From NCBI GenBank assembly GCA_022376465.1, contig JACDTU010000028.1:124001-188000 (forward strand): a stretch of DNA of 64,000 nt, given 5' to 3'. Shown here piece after piece: positions 1-11,450 of the stretch (its first letter is position 1; the number at the start of each line of letters is the position of its first letter). The translations under genes and the position numbers were made by a program. The DNA comes from Cubamyces lactineus. Lineage: Eukaryota > Basidiomycota > Agaricomycetes > Polyporales > Polyporaceae. The notes under the pieces were generated by a model. It saw only the letters and a list, made by a program, of their open reading frames with translations, did no database searches and had not been told where the DNA came from.

Positions 1-1863
1 GTGCGCACTTGTCGTGTTTCTGGAGGTGTTTCAGTCTCGGATGCTAACAACTTCTGCACAGACTATGGCTGTGCACTGCAGCGGGAGATCCTGATCCAAG
101 GCCGGCTGTACATCTCGGAGAACCACGTATGTTTCCACGCGAATATCTTTGGCTGGATCACCGATGTAAGTCGTGTTCTCGATGGTGGTGTCCTGCCTAC
201 AGGGGCGTAGGCGCCCGTGGGCAGTGCGGACATGTCATGACGTGTCTGATGTTCGTTTCTCCGCGCTGCAGCTCTCGATCCCCATGTCAGAGGTCACCTC
301 GCTTGAGAAGCGGATGACAGCGTTCGTTATCCCCAACGCGATTCAACTTTCGACCCGCACGGCCAAGTACACTTTCACTTCCTTCCTCTCCCGCGACACC
401 ACCTTCGACGTTCTCTACAACGTCTGGCGTCTGGCGCGCCCGGAAAACTCATCAGCCGGATCACTCGGCGTCAGCCCACGTGGTTCCTTAGAAAACGGGG
501 ATATGGGTTCTGAACTTGCTTCGGACGGTAGTCCCCCGGTCAATGGAAAGGTGGTAAACGGAGGCGCCAAAGGCGCGCTTAAGCCGAAAGTCACGCAGTG
601 CGACTGTGGCAAAGCAGGGCAGCACTACTCGGAGACTGCAATGGAAGCAATCTTCCCGGGCACCCCGGAGAAGATCTACAACCTCATGTTCACAAGCGGA
701 TTCATCAAGGATTTCATGCGCGACACGCAGAAACTGATCGGTACGCATCATTCAGGATCAGGCCACTTCAGGCTTTATAACTCACGCCGACGGCAGACAT
801 TCAAATCTCGGACTGGATGCCGACGGAGAATCCCAAGCTGCTGGCGCGGAACATGACGTATATCAAGCCACTGAACGCAAGCATTGGTCCAAAGCAGACG
901 AAATGCGAGCTCCGCGATGAGACCGTGTGCTGCGACTTTGACAACTACGTCTGCATGCTCACAACGACGCGCACCCCTGAAGTGCCAAGCGGTGGCGTCT
1001 TCTCGGTGAAGACGCGGACGTGTATTACGTGGGCGAGCAATGTGACGACGCGCGTGCTGGTGACGACCCAAGTCGAGTGGACAGGGCGCAGTTTCATCAA
1101 GGGTCAGTCATCCATTTTGCAGTCGCTTTTGGAGCATATTTTTGACGGGCATACTCACTTGCCAGGGATCATCGAGAAATCTGCGATCGACGGTCAGAAG
1201 CAGTACCACAACGACCTTGAGAAGAGCATGCGCGAATACATCCATGAGCATCAGTCTGAGTTCATCCCTGAAGGCGTTGACGTTGCGGCGGTTGAAGAGG
1301 TCGAGACCGTGCAGCAAGCGGAGACACCACGGACGCCACTGCCGCACACGCCCAGCGAAGACGAGGCACGCAAGGAGCGCGAGCGCGAGCGCAACCGACG
1401 ATCGCTGCAATGGGCATACGACACCTTCGATGGCGCGTACAACGTCGCGCGGCGTTCCACCGAGGGCGCGCTCGAGCTCATCCGCGACGCGTGGGACCAG
1501 TCCTCATCGACGACGATCCTCTACTTTGTCATCGTCTTCCTCTTCCTGTCCAACGTCTACACGCTCTTCCTCGTCAACTCGCGCGAGGAGGTCGGCCGCC
1601 GGAAGGAGATGCGCAAGATCGAGGAGCGCGAGAAGTGGGTTCAGGGCGTCGTCACCGCGCTCTGGGAGGAGCTCCTCGCGACCCGCGGAAACCTTATGGG
1701 CGGCGCTGGGGTGCCCGGGACTACGTCCTCCGTGCCCTACGTCCGGATGCCCCCGAGCGACTGGCGGGAGGAGGTCGGCCAGATCACCGCGCAACTGGAC
1801 ATCATCGACCAGCGCGTGCGCGAGCTGAGGGAGACCGTGGGCCATCTCGAACAACTGGATTAA
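1..1863 (+). CDS. GRAM + VASt domain sterol-transfer membrane protein (Lam/Ysp2-like), 5' partial
   Basis: The family (Lam/Ltc, GRAMD1/Aster) moves sterol between ER and plasma membrane at contact sites. I read exons 1-165 (possibly starting at 35 after an acceptor tttcag), 272-740 and 797-1863, with introns 166-271 and 741-796; phases agree and give about 566 residues. The first exon carries the core of a PH-like GRAM domain (GRLYISENHVCFHANIFGW). The VASt lipid-binding domain follows, from HYSETAMEAIFPGTP to about position 1110. After an acidic, charged linker there is one hydrophobic segment near 1510-1575 (TTILYFVIVFLFLSNVYTLF), the expected C-terminal ER anchor. A charged, coiled-coil-like tail then runs to the TAA at 1861. 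The N-terminal half lies outside the window. Domain identity is clear; the exact paralogue is not. Confidence 0.88.
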
Positions 1864-2570
1864 CGCGGAAATATGTGGAATACGGTGGAGGTTTGGTAGA
1901 CGTAGTTAGCGTTTGATGTCGTTACCCTTCGGACATGGCCCTGATATCCTCGTTTACCCCCATGCATCGCCCCCCTTTTATCCCCTTCTTTCGTTCGCTT
2001 TCGGCTTCGTTGCTGGTTTTCTTGGTCTTCGGCGATGCTGTGGCTGCTCGGGCACCATGTATTATTATAATTTGCTATCTTGCGCGTTCTTGTAGTACGT
2101 ACTTACGGATCAAGGAGACGACGGTATTGACAACTCGAATATACAAGCATTCTGAAGCAATTTACGGCAATGGCTGCGGATGTCTTATGTCGATCTGGAG
2201 GCCGGTTGCAACCAGAACTCGCGCCGGGTCGCCTTGCGCGAAATAGCCGAGAGTGCTCTGTTTCGGCCCCGCGGGGCGGGTCAGCCAAGTGAGATGGTCG
2301 CGTATAGCAAGGCGGGCGAAAATACTCCACGAGCAATATATTCACATGATTCATGTACAGACACACATACTGCATTCGGGAACCTCTGGATATACGACGA
2401 AGCGACATAGGGTTTCGACTTTGCCAGGGTCGTCCCGCTGTCCACAGCCGCCACAATACTACCTGCCAATCTTGTTCTCCCGTCTTCACGCGTCCGGGCC
2501 TCTCCAGCCTCTTCAAACCACCTTCAGTGCGATCAATGATAGCGTCTTCCAGCATACCAGCGCTCGGCCT
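1864..2570. other. Intergenic, convergent 3' flanks
   Basis: This gap lies between the stop of the GRAM/VASt gene and the stop of secreted-protein copy A, so it holds two facing 3' ends. Only short, antisense-like open frames occur. I see no further gene. Confidence 0.5.
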
Positions 2571-2858
2571 TCAGCACTGGCCAGAGTTCTCGCGACAGCA
2601 GTAGATCTTGATGCCGGTGATGCAGCACGCGCCGTTGCCGCAGTAGTCGCGGCCGCAATCGATGTAGCCGTCTGGGCAGCTCCCGGCGCAGAACGGGGCC
2701 GTCCCGTCCCAGTAGCACGGGCTCACTTCGAGCGTGCCGTCAGTGTCGCTACCGGTAGTGAGGCTGGTGACGGTTGCGTCGGCGGACTCGACGACAACGG
2801 CTTCGATGCCCGTCGCGAAAACGAGAAGGGTGAGCACGCTCGTGACGAAGGCCTTCAT
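2571..2858 (-). CDS. Small secreted ten-cysteine protein, copy A
   Basis: A 95-residue single-exon protein. It starts MKAF with a hydrophobic signal peptide of about 20 residues, then has a variable linker of about 25 residues rich in T, S, D and V. The C-terminal domain has the ladder C-x8-C-x3-C-x6-C-x4-C-x4-CC-x7-CC-x6-C and ends in NSGQC. Key short motifs are GTAPFCAGSC and GNGACC. Ten cysteines suggest up to five disulfides in a secreted, stable fold. It is one of six paralogues in the window. A splice-acceptor-like CTAG lies just upstream of the ATG, and the shared promoter block is at 3041-3108. I know no characterised function; a stability, defence or host-interaction role would be guesswork. 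Confidence 0.88.
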   Translation of the reverse strand: MKAFVTSVLTLLVFATGIEAVVVESADATVTSLTTGSDTDGTLEVSPCYWDGTAPFCAGSCPDGYIDCGRDYCGNGACCITGIKIYCCRENSGQC

Positions 2859-3040
2859 GTTGATTTCTAGGAGTCGTCAGCATGCCAGTAGTTCACGAGA
2901 CAAAACGCGCGACGAGGAACAACTTGCAATAGTGAGGATTGGGAATATCACGGAACTGGGGTGATGCGTGTGGTCCTGAAAGAGAGCCTGTTGGTGTTGG
3001 TGAGAGGGGGGCGGTGCGTAGAGGTAGAGGGAGAAGGGCG

Positions 3041-3108
3041 ACTGACTCGAGCTTCGAGTGCTTGGTTGATGGGGAGCTCACGACTGGCCGTGCATCCTCT
3101 TTATGCCT
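3041..3108 (-). promoter_or_regulatory. Promoter/5'-UTR cassette of copy A
   Basis: Read on the minus strand, a TATA-like GCATAAAG (3098-3105) is followed about 25-30 bp later by a block at 3041-3074. The block starts with CATCAAC, contains TCGA and ends in CTCGAGTCAGT. The same block occurs at the same distance from the TATA box upstream of all six ten-cysteine genes, so it is probably the transcription-start region. Confidence 0.65.
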
Positions 3109-5666
3109 ACCGACATGACCTGAATCATCTACTCATCATCGGAGACCGCAGGGGCGGCACGGCACATAGGCTAGTGGTCATATGGAACGGGGAGGAGGTA
3201 AGTTGTGCGGGACCTGAGTCAGGACGTCACTCACGAAGTAGAACAGTCCTTGAGACCCATAGGATCAGCCACCAACGCGCATTGACTCCACACATGACAT
3301 TTCGTGCGACGAAAAAATGAGGAAGTCCTGCTCGAGTCGTCAGAGTACACCTGTTTCATGAGATGCAGATCATAGAGGATGGACGGCCGCCGTTTGTAAG
3401 GAAGCTCTGGGGAGACAGCGTTATATCTTAACTTCGAGCTGAGAGCACAGATCGTGAACAGTCACTATTGGGGAAAATACCGTTGATTCTCCTGTCGTTC
3501 CTTGCGATATTAGCGGATCTACTTACGTGCAAGAACGCTCTCTTCTGCGGGTGACATGAAAGCTGAACCAACGCTTCAGGAGGGTCCTCGGGACGGTGCA
3601 TGATCCAGAGAGACTGACCGGAATAAGAAGGATTGGGATGTCAGTAGTCTAAGAAATTTACTGCCAATAGTACTCTCATACCGATATTGAAAGCGGCTCT
3701 CGTTAGAAAAGCTGGTCTGATCTTGGTCATTGCAAAGTTTCCTCCCCATCACAGCAGACAGTGCGAACCTCGGGACGTGATGGGACGTTACTACGTATTC
3801 CATGGAGGCGTGGCGGCAAGTGAGCGTCACCGGACCGGGGAAGTCTGCGAACGCTGCATATACTGAGCTCCCATGATTGAGCTATACATGGACAAGGGAA
3901 AGTACCGCAGCGGCCGCCGGGAGTCCGGTCGAACCAGCGGCATGGAGTAACTCGCGCGCCGATTACAGCACGCTTCCCTGACAGAAGCAGCCACCACGTA
4001 TGAAGGGGCAGGACTATCACCGAACGTCTCCTGGAGTCTATACAATGAAACCGGCGCGAACGGCTGCAAAGATCAGATGGTACGATCGCAGCCAACGTGC
4101 ATTGCTGAAAGGCGTAAGGCATGCTCTAAAGGGAATAAGCACGTGTAAGTACATCGCAAGAGGCAGATGAGGACTGGACGACGGGTGTTCAAGGGGTCCA
4201 GGGACGAGTCCTGGAGAGTCCCAGCCTGCCACACCCGTGCTCTAGTGAGCCACTCGCTCAATTCTCCAGTCTGTCTGTCGCCTTAGAGGACGCCGAACGC
4301 AACAAAACGATGCGCAGTCTCCATAGCCATGGTACTCCCCGTGAGCGGCATGGCCTACGGTGCTGACTTACCCCTTTCAACAAGTCGTCCCAGTCTCTTG
4401 GACGACATGGACACTCCCGACGCTGTGGGCTCCTGTGGAACGGCATTCGCAATACGACCTCTCCATGGCGTGCTCAGTGGGTGCAGCGCATTGCTCGCTT
4501 CCATGTCCGATAAGCACTGCCACAGTGTATAGCAGTTCGTATCGCCATGAAGATGCCAGCAAGGGGACTGTCGTTATGTAGAGCAGATTGATCATAAATG
4601 TATGTCTATTTGCATTGGGGTGACACCCTGCGACAAGCTACTCTGTGTATGCTGCAATAGGTCCAAAATATCGAGCTTTGAAGCGTACTCACCGTCGCGA
4701 GCGGGAAAGCCGACAGCATATACGTCTCCGAACGTGGAGATAGTTGAGCTGCTTCGCCGCGTAGTTTGACCAAAGTAGAGACGTTGTCCGAAATCACGAT
4801 CAGTCTTCCATGAGTTATTGCAGCGAAAGGACCTTCGGTGCAGATTCTGCAGAAGCTCGTGAGCCAGAAGGCAATGTCAAGAGTGTGCGACCAGTTGGCA
4901 GTTGGGAAAGACGTGGGGATACGCGCAAAGGCCAGGCAAGAAGAGAGTCAAGTTCAAGTTCAAGTTGAAGCTGGTAGTCGCTAGCGGCCAAGCGCGACGC
5001 GCCCACGTGCTGCATGCAACACTCGCGTCAAGCGCCCGTAGTACAGGCTGCGCGTTGTCCCGGTCATACCTCCACTTCCAAACCGTTAGTGCCACTATTC
5101 TCGATTGTATTGAAAATCAACATATATACACCAGGTTCAGTCTTGAAGAAACATCTGCTTAAAGTTCCCTCGCACCCATATGATGACACACGGACAATCG
5201 CACGTGAAGGTCCGTTATGCGTTATACCGCCAAGAACCCGCGCAATACGGGTCAATGTCACGGCTGACTCCTCCAGACGAAGGTACGGCTGCTCCGGCCG
5301 TGGATATTCGAAAAGCGCGAAGGATCGGCAGGTATGAAATAACCCGCTATAATGTGGCAGAGAAGAGCTGAACTCTCCTGCATGGCAATACCTTTCATAA
5401 CAAGAGGCGGTACGTTTCCTGACACGTCGAATCACCCGGAATCAAGCTCATTTCGTCAAATGTCAGATACGGTGCGTACGGTCTCTCGAACAACAAGAGC
5501 CTAGTCCCTCAAATTTGGACTACCACGGCAGCTACAGCGATCATATCACATTGACATCCAGCAGTCATACATCTCAGGCTCGATATGGCGGCGGTACTAC
5601 AACGCTACGGACGACGACACTTCCTCCATTCGCCGCCAAGATGAAATTTCTGATCTTACAGTGCAT
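3109..5666. other. Intergenic, no gene seen
   Basis: About 2.5 kb with only short, unconvincing open frames. No domain, tRNA-like structure or transposon motif was recognised. A small tandem AAGTTC repeat occurs near 4950. Decayed copies of the neighbouring secreted-protein genes may be present, but I could not identify one by eye. Confidence 0.4.
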
Positions 5667-5951
5667 CTAGCACTCGCCGGAGTCCTCGCGACAGCAATAA
5701 ACCTTGATGCCAGTGACGCAGCACGCGCCGTCGCCGCATCCAGAGCGGCCGCAGTCGACGTACCCGTCGGGGCAGCTCCCAGCGCAGAACGGGGCGGTTC
5801 CGTCCCAGTAACACGGGCTCACTTCGAGCGTGTCCAGGCTTGTGCCGTTGAAGGAGGTCACGCCGGCGTCGTCGGCGTTGTCGACGGCGACAGCGTTCGC
5901 GCTGATGGCGAGGACGAGGAGAGAGAGGATGCTGGCGGTGAAGGTCTTCAT
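5667..5951 (-). CDS. Small secreted ten-cysteine protein, copy B
   Basis: A 94-residue paralogue of copy A in the same orientation. It has an MKTF signal peptide and a short linker (from about residue 20) ending in LEVSPC. The ten-cysteine domain has the same spacing, with motifs GTAPFCAGSC, GDGACC and a C-terminal DSGEC. The linker differs strongly from copy A, while the cysteine domain is nearly the same. The sequence upstream of the ATG reads CTTAG then ATCACA before the ATG, which fits a 5'-UTR intron acceptor. The shared promoter block lies at 6131-6198. Function unknown. Confidence 0.88.
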   Translation of the reverse strand: MKTFTASILSLLVLAISANAVAVDNADDAGVTSFNGTSLDTLEVSPCYWDGTAPFCAGSCPDGYVDCGRSGCGDGACCVTGIKVYCCREDSGEC

Positions 5952-6130
5952 TGTGATCTAAGGCGGCGTCCGTCAGTCGATGAGTACAGGGCCATACATG
6001 TTGCAGACACTGACGATTGCTTATATGAAAAAGAGCTTAGTTGGATGAGTTCTGGTTGAGTACCGACTATATGGGCTCTGTGGTGTATCAGTGAGCACTG
6101 GTGTCTGGATAGATAGAGAAACAGAGAGAC

Positions 6131-6198
6131 ACTGACTCGAGATTCGATGGCCTGGTCGATGGAGGAACTGGGCGTGTTGCTCATGCTGTTATATACCC
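6131..6198 (-). promoter_or_regulatory. Promoter/5'-UTR cassette of copy B
   Basis: On the minus strand a TATA box (GTATATAAC, 6188-6196) precedes a block at 6131-6162 containing CATCGACC, TCGAAT and CTCGAGTCAGT. It is the same arrangement as at the other five copies. A second shared block (ACAGA..CC..TA..GTCGGTAC) follows near 6063-6085. Confidence 0.65.
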
Positions 6199-9021
6199 CG
6201 GGATGCTGAGCATTGCCCATATACATCTACTCGCATTTTACAGCCTCCCCCAGACGTCATCAGGTGTCGACGGCGATAGCTGACTAGTGGGAAGCTGAAC
6301 GTGTCATTAGCGGCGGAGACGGACTTGGGACTTCGTGTGGATCAGGCGTAGAATGCCTTGTCTTATTGGGGAGACAGTGCTCTCGCACTGGCCAACGGCA
6401 CGCCGCATCGTGGTCCAGGTCTTGCAGAACGTCACATGCGCCTCTCGCATACGACACTCTTGTTAGATGAAAGGTCTAATGCCAAGAACGATCAAGTTGC
6501 CGCAGCGTGAATAATCTCTAAAGCTACTCGCGTCGGTGTCGCAGACGAGGAGTTCACTGGGTGAACTAAGTAAGCTAGAGTCGCGATATCGCAATCTGTG
6601 TATGCAGCTAGCCGACTAGCTTTACGTGTTCAAATACTCCCTGCAATCCAGCCATCTATCATTTGCGTGTCGTTAGCAAACAAGGCGGCCAAGCATTTGA
6701 CCGATGCGCGTTTAGGGTAACTCGCCAGCGCCATAATCTGGCCTGATATTCGTTGTTTTAGTACACAGGCATACCTCAGGCTCCTCGTCCGAAGTGACCT
6801 CGTGCCACCCATCATGCGGTAGCTAGACAGCAAGGGGGCGGGAATCGGTGTATGGTTGACACTCTGCTCTGCTGAGAGCAGCACGTAGAACGTTCGTGCC
6901 GTATAATCTGGAATTGCTGATTCGGCTTGTTGCCCGCAGCCACTTCTTGCATGGAAGGCGGGCTATTAATAGGTGCTAACCACTCCATAGCGTCGGTGTT
7001 GCCTTGCGGTACCAGCGCTATACTACGGCATAAGCGCGTCTTAACTCCCTTCGGGCTGAGAACGGCAGTGATAGTTAACAATCGGATGTCAACTTCAAGT
7101 GATGATGCAATGTAAGGGTGTTGCAGAGTGAGTCCCGGGAGATTCGCGACAGCGAAACGACGTACTCAGCTTGTCATGCTGTAGATCGACGGCGACATCA
7201 TCTCTGAAGCATCAAGTACAGCGTTGACGACACGGCGCGGGAGGGATCACATTTGGGACGCTCGGTGTTTAGGTAGCAATTCTTCGATATCTTAACGCAC
7301 GTTGTCCATGTCGTTGTTCGCCCACTTTACTTCCTTGCGAGTGACGTAATAGAGGTGTAGAACTCCGAATAGCACCCATAACTGCAATGCCGAACTCGTC
7401 TGCACATGCGTAGGCTGAGGCCATACAGAACCCTATAGTATGAGTACCTGTATACTCGTTGCAACACAGTTTGAGTTCTTTTATGATGAGCATGACAGGG
7501 AGAATGAAGCCTGAGGGGGAATGTCCATTTCACCGCCTTCGTGGCTTCAATCCGGGGTTCTGTTATCCGGAGGTCTCGAAAGGAATACTACAAGTAAGTA
7601 ACAGTTCCAAATCAGGGAGCATCACTGAATCACCTGAAAGCAGTCTATCCCGGGTTTGAACCTTTCGTGCGCCTGCCAGCGTGCGTACTCGATCTAATGC
7701 CACCCTGTGAGACTCGGAAGTCGAAAGGCAGTAAACGAGCCAAAGACATCCATGCATTTCGGTAAAATGATAACTACCTTACACAACCTACTTACCAAAT
7801 ACTTTGTCGAGCCACCACCAAGTCCAGCTGCTGGCGCTGTCACTCATTGGCAGTACTAGTAGTGGACAAACGCATGCCCGCGGCGTCAACAGCGTGACTC
7901 AAGCTCTGTACGCACGGCACCATAAGCACGGCACATTTCCATTACCCACGTCGTGGAGACTGAGTGACATACTTTGGATGGTTATTACGTGTGTTTTTGT
8001 GCATAGGGACTTGAAGGACCAGACAATACCGGAGAATCAAGGCAACACTCGCCAGCGCGGGCGGTTCAGGAAAGCGAGCCCGGCGCCTACGAGGCTTGTG
8101 TTACATGTGACTTTTCCCAATAGGGAACTTCTATTTCGCTGTCGCAAACAACGCCTGAGCCGCCCGCCAGCGCCCGCCTCAGTCTCTGACCGTTCTCCAC
8201 ACCCTGAGCTATGAGCTTGGAGCAGCTGTATATGACCGTGTCTCACTGATATAACTCTTGCGCTGATGCTCTTTAGGTATACACAGGCCGTGGTAGTCAA
8301 TCCAAGCCTTTTTGCCAAACAGCACGAAGCTTGCCAAGTCAGCGGAGGACAGAGCTTCGTAAAATTACCGGCACTTCGAGTCGCCGTCATGCGAGCCTTC
8401 TAGTAGCGCAGGTATGGAATCATCACTGTTATGATTCTGTACCTTCCGCCGGAGACTGCTTGGATACTCAGGTTGCTGACGCTCGGCATTGCAGGCTCGA
8501 GGCCGCTCGCTCGCAATGCGCCGGCTCGCGCCGCACGACCGTCACTCGTCGCGCTGCCCCTTGTACCATCCACCAATGCCGATATACGCTCTGCGATCTG
8601 CCTCTAGTTCTGTACTCCGTGTGCAAGATATTATCCTAAGAGTAACACCGTGCGCACCAAAGAGCGCATCTGCCAGAGCTACGCGAGAGCGTTAACTCTT
8701 CGCCGACGATTAGTCAAGGCTCAGGGGCGTTCTTCTCGTGAATGAAGACATCTCTCTCTGCTTTGGAAGCATGCTACAGCCACCGGTACGGCGCCCTCCG
8801 ACTTGTGCATCGGCGGAAGCGGGCTTTTCCCTGGGCTCAGAATTGTGGGGGCGGACCTGAACAGACATGATTGCTCGGACTTCGCGACTTGAGGTCGCTC
8901 GGAGGTAAGGCAGCGGTAGAATCCTGTCCATCTGACCAGCATGCAACGGAGCCGTGTCTTCTGCTGCAATCGCCTGACGCGGGCGGACTGACGACGAGCT
9001 GCATGATGACGCCGTATTGTC
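6199..9021. other. Divergent intergenic region between minus-strand and plus-strand copies
   Basis: About 2.8 kb separate the promoters of copies B (minus) and C (plus). This is where the array switches orientation. Only short open frames without recognisable domains are present, and no mobile-element motifs were seen. Confidence 0.4.
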
Positions 9022-9085
9022 TATATAACCTGGGGAACTACGACAATGAACCCCATCGGCCAGACAGCAAGCTCTCGAGGTCAGC
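9022..9085 (+). promoter_or_regulatory. Promoter/5'-UTR cassette of copy C
   Basis: TATATAA at 9022-9029, preceded by GACGCCGTATTGTC, is followed by the block CATCGGCC...CTCGAGGTCAGC at 9054-9085. The bases just upstream of the TATA box match those at copy D (ACGCCGTGCTGTC). A second block (AACAGGTTCTACGTCGATAC) follows near 9131-9150. Confidence 0.65.
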
Positions 9086-9197
9086 TACTCTACCTCAATC
9101 CCTCATCCACCTCGATCACTGACACGTAGCTAACAGGTTCTACGTCGATACTTCAACTCATTCTCGTGATCACAACTCACCCATCTTCTTGACCACC

Positions 9198-9253
9198 GTA
9201 AGACATCTCAAAACCTCCTACGTGATCTTGGCCTAATACCAATTTCCTCTAAG
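9198..9253 (+). other. Probable 5'-UTR intron of copy C
   Basis: A 56-nt interval starting GTAAGA, with a branch-point-like CTAAT and ending in CTAAG, lies six bases before the ATG at 9260. The other five copies have an AG acceptor 3-9 bases before their ATG, so the intron seems shared. The donors of the other copies are less clear. Confidence 0.5.
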
Positions 9254-9259
9254 CTCACA

Positions 9260-9556
9260 ATGAAGGCATTCGCTGTTGAACTCCTCACCCTCTTCGTCCT
9301 CGCCATCGGTACCAACGCCGTTGCAGTCGACACTGCCGCGGCCAGCCCCGTCCCGGTCCTCGACGCCGCTCTGACCAACGTAACCAGTGCTGCCGACGCG
9401 TGCTTCTGGTCCGGGACCGCGCCGTTCTGCGCTGGCTCCTGCCCTGTGGGCTACGTCGACTGCGCCCGTGATGGATGCGGCGATGGCGCCTGCTGCATCA
9501 CCGGCTACAAAGTCTTCTGCTGCAGGTCCAATGAAGGCCTTTGCCCCACTAGCTAA
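9260..9556 (+). CDS. Small secreted ten-cysteine protein, copy C
   Basis: A 98-residue paralogue on the plus strand. The signal peptide starts MKAFAVELLTLFVLAIG; the linker is Ala/Val/Thr-rich and lacks the LEVS motif of A and B. The cysteine ladder is intact: GTAPFCAGSC, GDGACC, then FCC, and the last Cys is followed by three extra residues (PTS). The ending SNEGLC departs from the usual NSGQC, so this is the most divergent C-terminus in the family. A 5'-UTR intron probably precedes the ATG. Function unknown. Confidence 0.88.
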   Translation: MKAFAVELLTLFVLAIGTNAVAVDTAAASPVPVLDAALTNVTSAADACFWSGTAPFCAGSCPVGYVDCARDGCGDGACCITGYKVFCCRSNEGLCPTS

Positions 9557-10917
9557 GCGATCGGAGTCGCTAGTACCAGGAAGAGATAACTCCTGAGCGA
9601 TGTAGCGTCTGGTATGGCCTAGGATGTGTAGTAGAGATTGGATGTAACGAGGCTGGCGTTCGGAAATCATACCGCAATTTGTCACAGTTCTCGTGGAATC
9701 GTTCGTATGGCCCGGATTTTGGTGAATACACATGCGCTGTTGTGAGCCTTACCTAATGCCAGAAAACCATGCCAATGCACGCTCTGGAAACGCACCACAG
9801 TGGTTCTTCCGAGTCCCGCCGGCAGCGCGGCGCGTAGCCTTATATGACGCGCTGTCGACGGCTATGTTACTCTTGAATTCTTTTATAACAGCTTTGTCGT
9901 TCTAAAATCCTGATGGACGATGAAGCTCAAACAAATGCCACGCGATCGAGGCATCTACTAGCAAGACGCCTTGCTACACCTTGTCGGATTTAGAATAATA
10001 GAGCGTTACGTGTGACTTGCCAAAGAAGGTTCTTCTAGTTCATCATCGCCGATAACATGTGACCGAGAGTTTCGGCTCTCTGCGACGAACCACCACCATC
10101 CCAGCGTCGGTGCATACGCGCTGTCAGGTATACAATACCGAGCAAACCTTTTTGATTTTTTTTATCAGCGTAACAGTACCGAAGCGAACTGTCTCCTCTG
10201 TTCGAGAGTCTGGTCACTCGAGCCCTTCAAGTTACACCGAGTCTGCCGATCCGCCCAGTGGTCAGTCTTGTCAGTAGTACTGACACATTCATTACATGGT
10301 ATCTGTCTGCGAGCGGTAGCGCAGGCATGGAACACTCGCTACGAGGGCGCTACAGCTTGATCCGGTGGTTCCTTACACCCTACGGGCGCCCAGAACCTCC
10401 GGCTCCAGGAGAAGACCTTCTTCAACTCGCGCGTACCTGCGCTCGCCGCTGATCTACTGGTACTCACCCAGGTTTGTATATGGGCCCTTACACTTTGGTA
10501 TTTGGGCTGTAGTTGGCTCGCAATCCTTCGCTGTTCTGTACGACCTCGATGTCCGCTTCGCTGCGGGCTCCGACAATGTCTGCACTTCAGGCGAGCGCGA
10601 CACTTCTCTCTTCTGTCGGGCCTACGAACCCCGGACTATCGGTGACCTTCTCATTCTAGGGAAGCATACCATCATGGCCGGTGTGAGGACTTCCGACCGA
10701 AGACTAGCGGCCATGGACGTTCTTGCTTCGGCATGTATGTTGACCAATCTATCATGGGCGTTGTAGTGGTGAAAATGGACATTCAGTTGTATGTCAGTTT
10801 CATTTATGCATAGAAGACCCTTCGTCATACCGGCGTGAGCGCAGCCGAGCCATGCTGATGCCTTGGTAGAGCGGTAGACAGGGCGTGCGTTGTGCTGCAC
10901 AATAACGCCGTGCTGTC
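9557..10917. other. Intergenic, no gene seen
   Basis: Between copies C and D. An open frame of about 130 codons near 10365-10766 has no signal peptide, domain or family resemblance, and I do not accept it as a gene. Confidence 0.4.
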
Positions 10918-10980
10918 TATAAAAGCCCACAGGCAACGACTGTGGCCCTCATCGACCCAGCATTCAGCTCTCGAGTCAGC
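10918..10980 (+). promoter_or_regulatory. Promoter/5'-UTR cassette of copy D
   Basis: CTATAAAAG at 10918-10926 is followed by the block CATCGACCCAGCATTC...CTCGAGTCAGC at 10950-10980. A second shared block (ACAGGTCCTACGTCGGTAC) lies near 11028-11046. Confidence 0.68.
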
Positions 10981-11153
10981 TACTCCACTATCTCTTCTCG
11001 CGTACTCTACTCACTGACACTCAATGAACAGGTCCTACGTCGGTACCACAACTCGTTCGCATTATCGCAAACACACCCAGTCTCATTTACGGTGAGACAT
11101 CCCATGCATGTCCGTGCGAGACTGGGCTGATGAGCATGACTCTCAAGCACACA

Positions 11154-11450
11154 ATGAAGGCATTCACCGTCGAGATCCTCTCCATCTTCGTCCTCGCTAT
11201 CGGCGCGAACGCCGTCGCCGTTGACAACGCTGCGCCGAACGCTGCGGTCAGCCCCGTCCCGGCCATCGACACCGCTCTGACGAACCCTGATGCGGTCGAC
11301 CCTTGCTTCTGGTCCGGAACCGCGCCGTTCTGCGCTGGCTCCTGCCCCGTGGGCTACGTGGACTGTGCCCGCGACTCTTGCGGCGACGGCGCGTGCTGCA
11401 TTACCGGCATCAAGGTGTACTGCTGCAGGGAGGGTTCTGGCCAGTGCTAA
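11154..11450 (+). CDS. Small secreted ten-cysteine protein, copy D
   Basis: A 98-residue paralogue. I chose the ATG at 11154 because it starts the conserved MKAF signal peptide; an in-frame ATG at 11130 would put eight extra residues ahead of it. The segment ending ACTCTCAAG just before looks like a 5'-UTR intron acceptor. Copies C and D share signal peptide, linker style and the GYVDCARD variant (A to B and E to F have GRD or GRS), so they form one sub-branch. The cysteine spacing is identical to the other copies and the end is GSGQC. Function unknown. Confidence 0.88.
   Translation: MKAFTVEILSIFVLAIGANAVAVDNAAPNAAVSPVPAIDTALTNPDAVDPCFWSGTAPFCAGSCPVGYVDCARDSCGDGACCITGIKVYCCREGSGQC

Noticed and set aside
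10365..10766. 133-codon plus-strand frame between copies C and D
   Set aside because: No signal peptide, cysteine pattern, domain or homologous partner in the window.
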